A stretch of 50,113 bases of DNA, taken from positions 1 through 50,113 of IMG/VR virus record IMGVR_UViG_3300024999_000018; one strand, 5' to 3'. The stretch comes from a virus. Shown in pieces: positions 41,152 through 48,612 of this stretch. Positions within the stretch are counted from its first letter, which is position 1. Every line of letters starts with the position of its first letter. The translations under genes and the position numbers were made by a program. The notes below the pieces were generated by a model, which did not search any database, had not been told where the DNA came from, and saw only the letters and a list, made by a program, of their open reading frames with translations.

Positions 41152-41181
41152 TTGCTACATTATGTAATGTAACATAGAAAT
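41152..41181 (+). repeat. Dispersed 30-bp palindrome, copy 14
   Basis: Plus arms TTGCTACATTATG and TAATGTAACATAG. ATG of the Tad2 gene is 14 nt downstream, with GGAGG between. Confidence 0.88.
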
Positions 41182-41195
41182 CGGAGGAATCTAAT

Positions 41196-41441
41196 ATGGA
41201 TTTTGGTGAAGCCTTAGATGTACTAAAACACGGAAATAGTGTCCAGAGATCTGGTTGGAATGGTAAGGGACTCTGGCTTACTCTCCAGACTCCTGATGCT
41301 AACAGTAAAATGACTCTCCCTTACATCTACATCAGCTATCCCACAGATGCTATTAACACACCTGGAGCACGAGTTCCCTGGTTAGCATCTCAGACAGACC
41401 TTCTTGCTGAAGATTGGGACGTAGTAAGTGAGAAGGTATAG
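41196..41441 (+). CDS. tad2: Thoeris anti-defence protein Tad2 (DUF2829 family)
   Basis: MDFGEALDVLKHGNSVQRSGWNGKGLWLTLQTP, then LPYIYISYPTDA and VPWLASQTDLLAEDWDVV: this is the full DUF2829 pattern over its usual length (81 aa). The family includes Tad2, which binds cyclic ADP-ribose-type signals (gcADPR) and blocks Thoeris defence. The motif W-NGKG, the PWLASQTDLLAEDW block and size are intact. It has its own leader with a dispersed palindrome, GGAGG 7 nt before the ATG. The ligand of this copy cannot be told from sequence. Confidence 0.92.
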   Translation: MDFGEALDVLKHGNSVQRSGWNGKGLWLTLQTPDANSKMTLPYIYISYPTDAINTPGARVPWLASQTDLLAEDWDVVSEKV

Positions 41442-41446
41442 AATTA

Positions 41447-41476
41447 TTCCTTTGTTACAATATGTAACATAGCATT
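41447..41476 (+). repeat. Dispersed 30-bp palindrome, copy 15
   Basis: Plus arms TTCCTTTGTTACA and TGTAACATAGCAT. It follows the Tad2 stop by 5 nt, so Tad2 is flanked by a copy on each side. Confidence 0.9.
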
Positions 41477-41553
41477 CAACCTTAAGGGTGGGGGACTAAC
41501 TATCCCCTGCCCTACATTTAGTGGAGGACTTATGACAAGTAAGTACCCAAATC

Positions 41554-41802
41554 ATGAGCAGTAATGATTATCGTCCACGTCTATCTGTGGAGGTCCGTCA
41601 GGATCAATTCAACAAGCTCCAAGACATCCTCCCCCATGGCACTCAGAAACTCCTCTTCCAGGCCCTCCTGGATGGAGTCATCGAGCTCCACAATCGTGGA
41701 GGATTCAACGCTGTCGGGGCGATCATCTCAGGCCACGTCAACATAGTCCAATTGGCTAAGGCTGGAGAAGTCTACACCCAAGTTGCTATTCCGAAGGAGT
41801 AG
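41554..41802 (+). CDS. Small RHH-like protein (82 aa)
   Basis: YRPRLSVEVRQDQFNKLQDILPHGTQKLLFQALLDGVIELHNRGG resembles ribbon-helix-helix proteins: a strand followed by two helices. A 10-codon micro-ORF (ATG 41531, after GTGGAGG) overlaps its ATG and may couple translation. DNA binding is likely but the target is unknown. Confidence 0.6.
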   Translation: MSSNDYRPRLSVEVRQDQFNKLQDILPHGTQKLLFQALLDGVIELHNRGGFNAVGAIISGHVNIVQLAKAGEVYTQVAIPKE

Positions 41803-41804
41803 GT

Positions 41805-42059
41805 ATGGCCACAATAGAATCCCTTAATATCTCCATAACCCACATGACGAGGGCAGCACTCTTCGAGCACCTAGGAAGGATTCGAACCCAGAGGAGACTC
41901 CGCCCAGCACCGAGGCAGAAGAGTACCCCTGCCAAGGTAGCCCGAGCACCTAAGAAAGGCAACCTCAAGCAGCAAGATCTCTTCCAATATGCCAATGGCC
42001 TCACCGACGAAGCTAAGGCCAAATTGGCTGCAGAATTGATAAGGGGCTTGATGGGATGA
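41805..42059 (+). CDS. Small basic protein (84 aa)
   Basis: Basic, Ala/Pro/Lys-rich middle (RRLRPAPRQKSTPAKVARAPKKGN) between two short helical parts. Likely nucleic-acid binding. It starts 2 bp after the previous stop, with AAGGAG upstream, and overlaps the next gene start. Confidence 0.6.
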   Translation: MATIESLNISITHMTRAALFEHLGRIRTQRRLRPAPRQKSTPAKVARAPKKGNLKQQDLFQYANGLTDEAKAKLAAELIRGLMG

Positions 42060-42265
42060 TGCCACTGACAAACATCAAAGGGAGAATCTTTGGCGAGTGG
42101 AAAGTTGGAGAGAGGGCTCCTTCTATAGGTGGTCACGTAAGATGGATCGCCACTTGCTCCTGCGGTAACGTGAGAGAAGTTAGAGGAGACAATCTCCTGA
42201 AAGGAAAATCAACTAAGTGCAAACCCTGCGCATTAGCGCAACTATACAAGAGGTACAAATCATGA
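42056..42265 (+). CDS. Zinc-finger protein of homing-nuclease-associated type (69 aa)
   Basis: IKGRIFGEWKVGERAPSIGGHVRWIATCSCGNVREVRGDNLLKGKSTKCKPCA follows the pattern 'G..fG.w.V......R W.C.CdCG......g..L..G....C..C' that forms the N-terminal DNA-binding part of many phage HNH/AP2 proteins. No nuclease domain follows, so it is a stand-alone or degenerate form. It overlaps the MTase gene start by 4 bp. Confidence 0.7.
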   Translation: MMPLTNIKGRIFGEWKVGERAPSIGGHVRWIATCSCGNVREVRGDNLLKGKSTKCKPCALAQLYKRYKS

Positions 42266-43611
42266 CCCAAGATGTTTCACAACTTCTCTACGTTCCCATC
42301 GAGGACATAGACATAGGGGATAGATTCAGGAAAGATTACGGTGACCTAGGCCAGTTGATCTACTCGATCAAGAAAAACGGCCTTATCACTCCTGTAGCCG
42401 TAGGCCTTACTGAGTCCCTCAAAATCGACTGTAAGTCCGATAAGAAGTATACCCTCCTAGCTGGTGGCCGTCGAATGGCTGCCATCCTAGACATGAAATG
42501 GTCTCATGTGCCAGCCAAGATCTATGATCAACCTCTGACCGAACTCGACTTCAGATCCATCGAACTCGCTGAAAACTTGGACCGCAAGGAGATGACCTAT
42601 GTCGAAGAAATCGCCCTCAAAAGAAAGATTAACGATCTGCAGATCAGCATACATGGAGCCAAGCATTCTAAAACACCTGATGCGGCAGGATGGTCTCAAG
42701 CAGACACCTCTAGGCTCCTTAAGGAGAGTCCTGCTAACCTTACGAGGGATCTTAAGTTGGCGCAAGCGATAGAACAGTTCCCGCAGATTGGACTGGATAA
42801 ATGTAAGTCCAAGTCTGACGCACTAAAGTTGCTCAACAGTATTGGTAAGAAACTGAACAATTCCATGCAAAGTGAGAAGTTTACTAAGGACATGGGAACT
42901 GGAGACAAGACCTTCAAGAAACTCCACGACTCCTACATTCTTCGTGACTGCTTCGAAACCTTTGCTCAGATCCCAGCTAAGTCCATAGACTTCATCGAGA
43001 TCGATCCTCCTTATGCCATGGACCTCCATTCGAAGAAGTCTGAAGGCTCCATGCTAGGTTATAATGAAATCGAGATGCTGGCCTATCCTGAGTTCATCAC
43101 CAAAGTCCTAACCGAATCCCGCCGTATCCTCCGAGATGACGGCTGGATGATCTGCTGGTTTGCTATGGACCCTTGGTTCAACTTCATCTCCACCCTCTTG
43201 AAAGAGATTGGCTTCAAACTCAACCTCCTCCCCGGCTTATGGATAAAGCCGACTGGTCAGACTATGCAACCCGAAACTCAATTCGCCAACTGTTATGAAC
43301 CCTTCTTCTACTGTAGGAAGAATGGTAGTGCTAAGTTAAATAAGATGGGTCGGTCCAATATCTTCGAGTTCAACCCGATGCCACCAGCTCAGAAGATCCA
43401 TCCCACTCAACGTCCACTCCCTCTCATGATCGAGGTCTTCAGCACCTTCTGTGCTCCGGGCAAGAGTGCATACATTCCCTTTCTAGGGTCTGGTACCAGT
43501 CTCCTAGCAGCCCATACGTGCAAGGTTGGAGCCTTTGGTAATGACCTTACTAAAGAGTTTAAAGAGGGATTTATAGTTCAACTTCAAGCCTACCTGAAGG
43601 GCTGCGTATGA
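42262..43611 (+). CDS. ParB-like domain / DNA methyltransferase fusion (449 aa)
   Basis: Residues 10-115 are a ParB/Srx-like domain (VPIEDIDIGDRFRKDYGDLGQLIYSIKKNGLITPVAV; LLAGGRRMAAI at 65-75; ENLDRKEM at 104-111) and 116-200 a helical KorB/HTH-like part. Residues 215-445 are a methyltransferase: DPPY at 248-251 and the S-AdoMet motif FLGSGT at 407-412, with HPTQRPLPLM before it, so DPPY comes first (beta-class N6-adenine/N4-cytosine order). All key residues are present. ATG at 42262 overlaps the previous stop. It may protect phage DNA from restriction. Confidence 0.9.
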   Translation: MTQDVSQLLYVPIEDIDIGDRFRKDYGDLGQLIYSIKKNGLITPVAVGLTESLKIDCKSDKKYTLLAGGRRMAAILDMKWSHVPAKIYDQPLTELDFRSIELAENLDRKEMTYVEEIALKRKINDLQISIHGAKHSKTPDAAGWSQADTSRLLKESPANLTRDLKLAQAIEQFPQIGLDKCKSKSDALKLLNSIGKKLNNSMQSEKFTKDMGTGDKTFKKLHDSYILRDCFETFAQIPAKSIDFIEIDPPYAMDLHSKKSEGSMLGYNEIEMLAYPEFITKVLTESRRILRDDGWMICWFAMDPWFNFISTLLKEIGFKLNLLPGLWIKPTGQTMQPETQFANCYEPFFYCRKNGSAKLNKMGRSNIFEFNPMPPAQKIHPTQRPLPLMIEVFSTFCAPGKSAYIPFLGSGTSLLAAHTCKVGAFGNDLTKEFKEGFIVQLQAYLKGCV

Positions 43612-43817
43612 GTAGTGAAACTAAATTCAAATGTGATTTCTGTGGAGGTAATATAGTAACTACCAAATCCTCAGATGGACTTCAAGGCTGGACCAGATCT
43701 GCTAGTACTGATAACTTTACGTGGAATTTAGAATCCAGTCTAAGAGGTCCTCATATATGTACCAGTTGTGTATATGGGATAACTATTCAAGATGAATTCA
43801 AAAGAGGTCTTAAATGA
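43608..43817 (+). CDS. Zinc-ribbon protein (69 aa)
   Basis: KFKCDFCGGNIVTTK and GPHICTSCVYG give a CxxC...CxxC ribbon. It overlaps the stop of the MTase and the start of the exonuclease by 4 bp each, so it is part of that translational unit. More AT-rich than the genes around it. Confidence 0.65.
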   Translation: MSSETKFKCDFCGGNIVTTKSSDGLQGWTRSASTDNFTWNLESSLRGPHICTSCVYGITIQDEFKRGLK

Positions 43818-44425
43818 GTCAAATACTCTTCTTCGACACTGAGACTACTAACTTGCCCCAATTCAAGAAACCCAATCACGATCCCTCTCAGCCTAAGATC
43901 CTCCAACTTGGGGCCATCTTAGCCACTGATGAGGGCGAGGTGGTGAATGAGTACTGCACCTTAGTGCAAATCGGTGACACTCCAATCAACCCTTACGCCC
44001 TCGCAGCACATGGCATATCTGCCAAGCGAGCTAACGAGGAGGGGATTCCTCCAACAGAAATGTTTCTCAAGTTCCATGAGCTGTCCCAGAGTTGTGATGC
44101 ACTGGCCTGTCATAACTTCAATTTCGACATCAAGCTGATACAGATCACCAGTGCCCAAATCCAAGGAACCTTCACTGACCCTGATACTTCAGTCCTCTTG
44201 ATGTCAGACATAGAAGAGTTACCTTATTATTGCACTATGGCCTCAACCATATCATACTGTAACTTGCCCTTCCCCAGTGGTAGAAAGGGTAAGAAGTTTC
44301 CTAAGCTCGAAGAGTTGTATCAGATCCTCTTCGGTGAGGACTTCGAAGGTGCCCATGATGCTATGGCTGATGTGAGGGCGACTATGAGATGCTACTTTAA
44401 ACTCAAAGAGATAGGAGTAATGTAA
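43814..44425 (+). CDS. DnaQ-like DEDDh 3'-5' exonuclease (203 aa)
   Basis: All four acidic ligands and the general base are visible: D8-T-E10 in LFFDTETTNL, Asp105 in ACHNFNFD, and His181 with Asp186 in AHDAMADVRAT. Such proofreading-type exonucleases degrade or trim DNA ends. The phage PolA already has an intact proofreading domain, so this enzyme probably has another substrate (host DNA degradation or recombination). It overlaps both neighbouring genes. Confidence 0.93.
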   Translation: MSQILFFDTETTNLPQFKKPNHDPSQPKILQLGAILATDEGEVVNEYCTLVQIGDTPINPYALAAHGISAKRANEEGIPPTEMFLKFHELSQSCDALACHNFNFDIKLIQITSAQIQGTFTDPDTSVLLMSDIEELPYYCTMASTISYCNLPFPSGRKGKKFPKLEELYQILFGEDFEGAHDAMADVRATMRCYFKLKEIGVM

Positions 44426-44817
44426 TGAGACCTACAGTATATGATGGATATGATGCACCTGAGGATTGTACGAATAAGAATGATCAGACTCTCGTGGATG
44501 AACTCAGATCTATCGCAGATGAGTGTCCCACCCGCTCCCTTGGCAAGTGCCTTGATGAGGCCAAGAATATAATCTGTGGTGAGAGGCAGGATACCTACGG
44601 CAAACCTGAAGACTCCTTTCAGATTATCGCTGAATATTGGTCAACATATCTTCAGCATGAGTACAATAGTGATCATCATCACTTACGAGCTAAGGATGTG
44701 GCCCACATGATGATCCTTTTCAAGATGGCTCGAGTTCAAGGACAACGCCCCTCTCGAGATAACTACGTTGACATCGCCGGCTATGTAAGCATCGCGGCTG
44801 ATCGCCTTAGCGATTAG
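44425..44817 (+). CDS. DUF6378-like phage protein (130 aa)
   Basis: The core GERQDTYGKPEDSFQIIAEYWSTYL... DVAHMMILFKMARVQGQRPSRDNYVDIAGYVSIAADRL is the pattern of DUF6378, all-helical phage proteins that look like distant MazG/NTP-pyrophosphohydrolase relatives. The activity is not established. The ATG overlaps the exonuclease stop. Confidence 0.75.
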   Translation: MRPTVYDGYDAPEDCTNKNDQTLVDELRSIADECPTRSLGKCLDEAKNIICGERQDTYGKPEDSFQIIAEYWSTYLQHEYNSDHHHLRAKDVAHMMILFKMARVQGQRPSRDNYVDIAGYVSIAADRLSD

Positions 44818-44827
44818 GAGGCCCTCC

Positions 44828-45013
44828 ATGTTCGAAGATAGAAAATTTATAGAAGATGATATCGAAGCTTGCTGGCCACACTATAGGACATATCTGATAG
44901 ATATACTCAATGGTGAGTACACGGTTGAGGCGGCAAGAGAGGACTTAAGAAGTTTGATTGGTAGTAAGTATGATCCTAGATATGGAGGGATCTCCCATGC
45001 CACACAAAAATAA
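44828..45013 (+). CDS. Hypothetical protein (61 aa)
   Basis: MFEDRKFIEDDIEACWPHYRTYLIDILNGEYTVEAAREDLRSLIGSKYD: a small helical protein of unknown role. AGGAGG is 7-8 nt before the ATG. It overlaps the next gene by 17 bp. Confidence 0.6.
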   Translation: MFEDRKFIEDDIEACWPHYRTYLIDILNGEYTVEAAREDLRSLIGSKYDPRYGGISHATQK

Positions 45014-45215
45014 ACCTCGCTTTATCACCCCTCTGGAGGTTCAAGACATATTGGATAATTGCCACGGATCAGACTGTCATCTAGCCCTCATGCAATGTAT
45101 TGCCAAGGGAATTAATGACCTTCTTCATGGAAGGGCTAGAGAAAGGACTGTAGTATATGGCCCTAAGAATAAAGCAAAAGATAGTGACTCCTTTATAGGA
45201 GAGTGCAAGACTTGA
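44997..45215 (+). CDS. Hypothetical protein (72 aa)
   Basis: MPHKNKPRFITPLEVQDILDNCHGSDCHLALMQCIAKGINDLLHGRARERTVVYG. Three Cys and several His might bind a metal, but no clear zinc pattern exists. ATG at 44997 has GGAGGG 7 nt upstream; the earlier in-frame start lies deep inside the previous gene. Confidence 0.6.
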   Translation: MPHKNKPRFITPLEVQDILDNCHGSDCHLALMQCIAKGINDLLHGRARERTVVYGPKNKAKDSDSFIGECKT

Positions 45216-45235
45216 TCCGGCTAGAATGTAGGAGT

Positions 45236-45265
45236 TTCCTACGTTACATTATGTAACATAGCAAA
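45236..45265 (+). repeat. Dispersed 30-bp palindrome, copy 16
   Basis: Plus arms TTCCTACGTTACA and TGTAACATAGCAA. ATG at 45280 is 14 nt downstream with GGAGG between. Confidence 0.93.
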
Positions 45266-45279
45266 AACGGAGGATCTAT

Positions 45280-45441
45280 ATGTATGTAGATGATTATAAG
45301 ATAGAGGCTCTGGAAAGAGCTATACAGGAATTCAAGGGTGAAGGTCCCACTGTACAAGATGTTGATGAGAATTACAAGATTGCCAAACATCTGGAAGAAT
45401 TACTCCTGGATATAAAACTAGATCCTGATAATAATTACTAG
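45280..45441 (+). CDS. Small acidic helical protein (53 aa)
   Basis: Starts MYVDDYKIEALERAIQEFKG and ends DIKLDPDNNY. CGGAGG precedes the ATG by 6 nt and a dispersed palindrome forms its leader. Function unknown. Confidence 0.6.
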   Translation: MYVDDYKIEALERAIQEFKGEGPTVQDVDENYKIAKHLEELLLDIKLDPDNNY

Positions 45442-45452
45442 GGAGAAACATT

Positions 45453-45647
45453 ATGGATCGTATGCAAGCATATGCTAGAGATGATGAGGTAGCAGCTAGG
45501 TTAAGAGAGAAGATTGAAAGTATTGAGGGTAATTTAATGGAGGAATTAAAGACATCTTATGGTGCAACTAAGTTTGAATTCTTTGGGACTATGTTTGATG
45601 GGCTAGATCTTATGGGACTTGGAGCTTCAAGTTTTGGAAAACTCTAA
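45453..45647 (+). CDS. Small helical protein (64 aa)
   Basis: MDRMQAYARDDEVAARLREKIESIEGNLMEELKTSYG is an amphipathic helix; the end is rich in Gly, Phe and Leu. GGGAG precedes the ATG. Unknown role, directly upstream of the polymerase. Confidence 0.6.
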   Translation: MDRMQAYARDDEVAARLREKIESIEGNLMEELKTSYGATKFEFFGTMFDGLDLMGLGASSFGKL

Positions 45648-45666
45648 TATTTAATGGTGTAATCTT

Positions 45667-48153
45667 ATGAGAGCAACTTACGTACCCCCATCTGGCTCTA
45701 AATCCTCCCCTTACATAATCGTAGGTGAGCAGCCTGGGAAGACAGAAATCATGCGAGGGAGGCCCTTCTGTGGACCCTCCGGCGTGGAGCTTGAAGATAA
45801 CCTCCGCATCGCGGGGATTAATCGTGCGGACTGTTACTTTACTAATGTCATCAAGGACGCCGATAGACCCCTCGGTCACTACATTGAATTCAATCCGAGG
45901 AAGGGTACTGTAATCCATCCTCCTGGACAGGAGTACATCAATGAACTCGCAAGAGAACTTACAGAATGCTCAGGTAAAGTTATTATCGCTCTTGGTAACA
46001 CTGCGCTCTTTGCTCTGTGCGATAGAGTGGGTGTCACGAAGTGGAGGGGTTCAGTACTTTCCCCAACGCTCATCTCGGATAAGACGCTTATCCCGTCGAT
46101 CCACCCGTCGACGATCATCTTCCCGAAGAATCAATACACCAACAAAAGACTCCTCATCTACGATTTACTGAGGGCTCGCCAAGTAAAAGAGGGGAAGTGG
46201 AAAACCCTAGATCGCCATATAGCCATCCGTCCCACCTTCTCCCAGGCCCTAAACTTCCTCAACGTCTGCTCTATGTGGGGCAAACTTGGGAACCCCGTCG
46301 CTTACGACATCGAAGTGGATGTGTTCAACGGAGAGATGACCTGCATCTCTTTTGCTTACACCCCTACAGATGTTATGTCCATCCCTTTTACTTGTGAGAG
46401 GGGGGACTACTTCACTCTCCCACAAGAATCGGAGATTCTTAAGAAAATTGCCTCCATTCTCGAGGACCCTACTATCCCCATCCTAGGCCAGAACCTAGTG
46501 TTCGATTGCCACTACATGCTGAGGAAATATGGAATCCACACATCCAATATACACGATACAATGGTTGCGCAGAAGACTCTACTACCTGACTATCCTGTCG
46601 GCCTCCACTTCATTTGCTCTCAGTATACTGACATTCCTTACTACAAGGATGACGGAAAGTACTGGCTTAAAGGTATTGGTAATTGGGAATCTGGTTGGCG
46701 TTACAATGCTCTTGATTCTGTGGTCTGTGCTGATGCATACCCTAAGCAAATGGAAGCACTTTTCAAACAACACAACTACTTCGCCTACGAAAGAAAGCGG
46801 AAGTCCATCCTCCCCTACGTCTTCATAATGGAGCATGGAATTAGAATTAACCTCGGTTCTATGCAACAAGCCTACAATGATGCTGAGCGTGAAGAGCAGG
46901 ATCTACTGAGACAGTTACATGCAAAGTGTGGCTTTGAGCTGAACCCTAACTCTCCCAAGCAAGTAGCCACTTACTTCTATGTCACCAAGAAGTTACCTGC
47001 GTATAAGAACAAGACTGGAGGTAACACCACTGATGAAAAAGCCCTTAAACGAATCGCCCGTAAAGGCTACCCCGAGGCCTCAATCATCCTTAAAATTCGT
47101 GGACTTAACAAAGAACGAGCAACTTTTCTCGACACTTCTAAAGTTGACTCTGATGGAAGAATGCGATGCTCTTACAACCCAGTTGGAACTCGATTCTCTA
47201 GGGCTTCAAGCTCTGAGAATATATTCGGGACAGGTAACAATCTTCAGAACCAACCCCATAGGGTGCTTACACACTTCCTTGCCGATCCCTATCACGTATT
47301 CTATGGGATGGACCTAGGACAGGCAGAGAATAGGATCGTGGCCTACGTGGGACGCATCACTCAGATGATCGAATGCTTCGAAACCAAACAAGACGTACAT
47401 AGTCTAGTAGCATTAATCATGGCTAACATGTACTACGGAGGCAAGCTTCCTCCAGGATTTGATCCTCGTCACACACTTGCTCCAATTGGTGACGGAAAGA
47501 AACCCTGGCGTGACTGGGGCAAGAAGACTGGCCACGCAGCAAACTATGACATCACCTATAAGACCCTTGCTCTCTACAATGAGATACCAGAACGCGATGG
47601 TAAGATGATTCTGGATATCTACCACAAAGGATTTCCCGGTGTGAGGAATGGATTCCACGCCTATGTCCAAGGATGTATAAACCGAAACAGGACACTGACT
47701 AACTTGATGGACCGTAAGACAGTGTTCACAGATAAAATAGATGACCAGTTATATAGGGAAGCTTATGCCTGCATACCTCAAGGAACAGTTGGAGATATCA
47801 TCGATGAACGAGGTCTTAACTTCGTCTACTACTACAGAGATCCCATCTTCAGAAGTGTCAAACTTCTTATCCAAGTTCACGATCAAATTGGATTCCAAAT
47901 CCCGACGCCTATGCATCCAACCGACCCCGTCCCTTGGGCAGCCCACTCCAAAATCCTTGGAATGATTAAGGCCTCTCTTGAGACTCCCCTCTACACCCAC
48001 TATGGCCTCAAGTTTGTAATCCCTGCAGATACGACAATGGGAGTCTCATTGAATAAGGAATTGGGTCAGGACTTAGACTCCTTCGACCCAGAGTATCTGG
48101 AAAAGACTTACTACAAGTGTACTGATAAATGGTTACCTGAAGTTAGAATGTAG
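45667..48153 (+). CDS. Uracil-DNA glycosylase / family A DNA polymerase fusion (828 aa)
   Basis: Residues 1-175 are a family 4/5-like uracil-DNA glycosylase: GEQPG at 20-24, GRPFCGPSG at 31-39 and SIHPS at 144-148. Residues 208-360 are a 3'-5' exonuclease with DIE (214-216), NLVFD (276-280) and YNALD (346-350) intact. The polymerase part has TRFSRASS, motif A with Asp549 (GMDLGQAENR), motif B region KKTGHAANYDITY and motif C VHDQ (737-740), where the usual HDE is HDQ. It is the replicative polymerase of the phage. A UDG-polymerase fusion is known from SPO1-type phages. Confidence 0.92.
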   Translation: MRATYVPPSGSKSSPYIIVGEQPGKTEIMRGRPFCGPSGVELEDNLRIAGINRADCYFTNVIKDADRPLGHYIEFNPRKGTVIHPPGQEYINELARELTECSGKVIIALGNTALFALCDRVGVTKWRGSVLSPTLISDKTLIPSIHPSTIIFPKNQYTNKRLLIYDLLRARQVKEGKWKTLDRHIAIRPTFSQALNFLNVCSMWGKLGNPVAYDIEVDVFNGEMTCISFAYTPTDVMSIPFTCERGDYFTLPQESEILKKIASILEDPTIPILGQNLVFDCHYMLRKYGIHTSNIHDTMVAQKTLLPDYPVGLHFICSQYTDIPYYKDDGKYWLKGIGNWESGWRYNALDSVVCADAYPKQMEALFKQHNYFAYERKRKSILPYVFIMEHGIRINLGSMQQAYNDAEREEQDLLRQLHAKCGFELNPNSPKQVATYFYVTKKLPAYKNKTGGNTTDEKALKRIARKGYPEASIILKIRGLNKERATFLDTSKVDSDGRMRCSYNPVGTRFSRASSSENIFGTGNNLQNQPHRVLTHFLADPYHVFYGMDLGQAENRIVAYVGRITQMIECFETKQDVHSLVALIMANMYYGGKLPPGFDPRHTLAPIGDGKKPWRDWGKKTGHAANYDITYKTLALYNEIPERDGKMILDIYHKGFPGVRNGFHAYVQGCINRNRTLTNLMDRKTVFTDKIDDQLYREAYACIPQGTVGDIIDERGLNFVYYYRDPIFRSVKLLIQVHDQIGFQIPTPMHPTDPVPWAAHSKILGMIKASLETPLYTHYGLKFVIPADTTMGVSLNKELGQDLDSFDPEYLEKTYYKCTDKWLPEVRM

Positions 48154-48169
48154 AATAATATAAGGAGTA

Positions 48170-48364
48170 ATGATGAATATAATTTTGTGGATACTTATTG
48201 GATGGGTAGTATGGTTTTTTATAGGATGTCTAGTTTTAGCATTTATTGATACAGATGATGGTCAATTACTCAAATGGGCTACTGCTTGTCCTGTCCCATT
48301 AGGATATGGTATTGTAGTATCTCTCTGGCCCGTAATTTTATATTTCTGGTGGAAACATAAGTAA
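48170..48364 (+). CDS. Two-TM small membrane protein (64 aa)
   Basis: Membrane segments at residues 4-26 (IILWILIGWVVWFFIGCLVLAFI) and 43-60 (PLGYGIVVSLWPVILYFWW), short charged ends. AGGAG precedes the ATG. AT-rich, unlike the polymerase gene before it. Unknown role, perhaps exclusion or lysis timing. Confidence 0.65.
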   Translation: MMNIILWILIGWVVWFFIGCLVLAFIDTDDGQLLKWATACPVPLGYGIVVSLWPVILYFWWKHK

Positions 48365-48406
48365 TTAAGAAGATATGATGGCTCCCTACTGTAATAGGAG
48401 AATAGT

Positions 48407-48565
48407 ATGACTACAAAACTTGTCTTAACATGGTTTTTAATTACTATTATAATACTTATAGGTGGATTTTATGAGGTAGAATACGGAAGAACATCCATAA
48501 GATGGCATATATTTACAGGATGGATATTTATAGGTATTATAGTTGCACTATATAGAATATGGTAA
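48407..48565 (+). CDS. Two-TM small membrane protein (52 aa)
   Basis: Starts MTTKLVLTWFLITIIILIGG and has a second segment HIFTGWIFIGIIVALYRIW. AGGAG lies 7 nt before the ATG. It is a neighbour of another two-TM protein, forming a small membrane pair. No family is recognised. Confidence 0.6.
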   Translation: MTTKLVLTWFLITIIILIGGFYEVEYGRTSIRWHIFTGWIFIGIIVALYRIW

Positions 48566-48570
48566 TGGAA

Positions 48571-48600
48571 TCCCTACATTACATAATGTAACATAGAAGA
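48571..48600 (+). repeat. Dispersed 30-bp palindrome, copy 17
   Basis: Plus arms TCCCTACATTACA and TGTAACATAGAAG. ATG at 48613 is 12 nt downstream, with AAGGA between. Confidence 0.9.
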
Positions 48601-48612
48601 TAAGGATTAGTG

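Noticed and set aside
2791-48600. CRISPR array
   Set aside because: The repeats are palindromic and similar in length to CRISPR repeats, but are dispersed over the genome without regular spacers, and no cas genes are present; the Cas4-like nuclease is a phage recombination enzyme.
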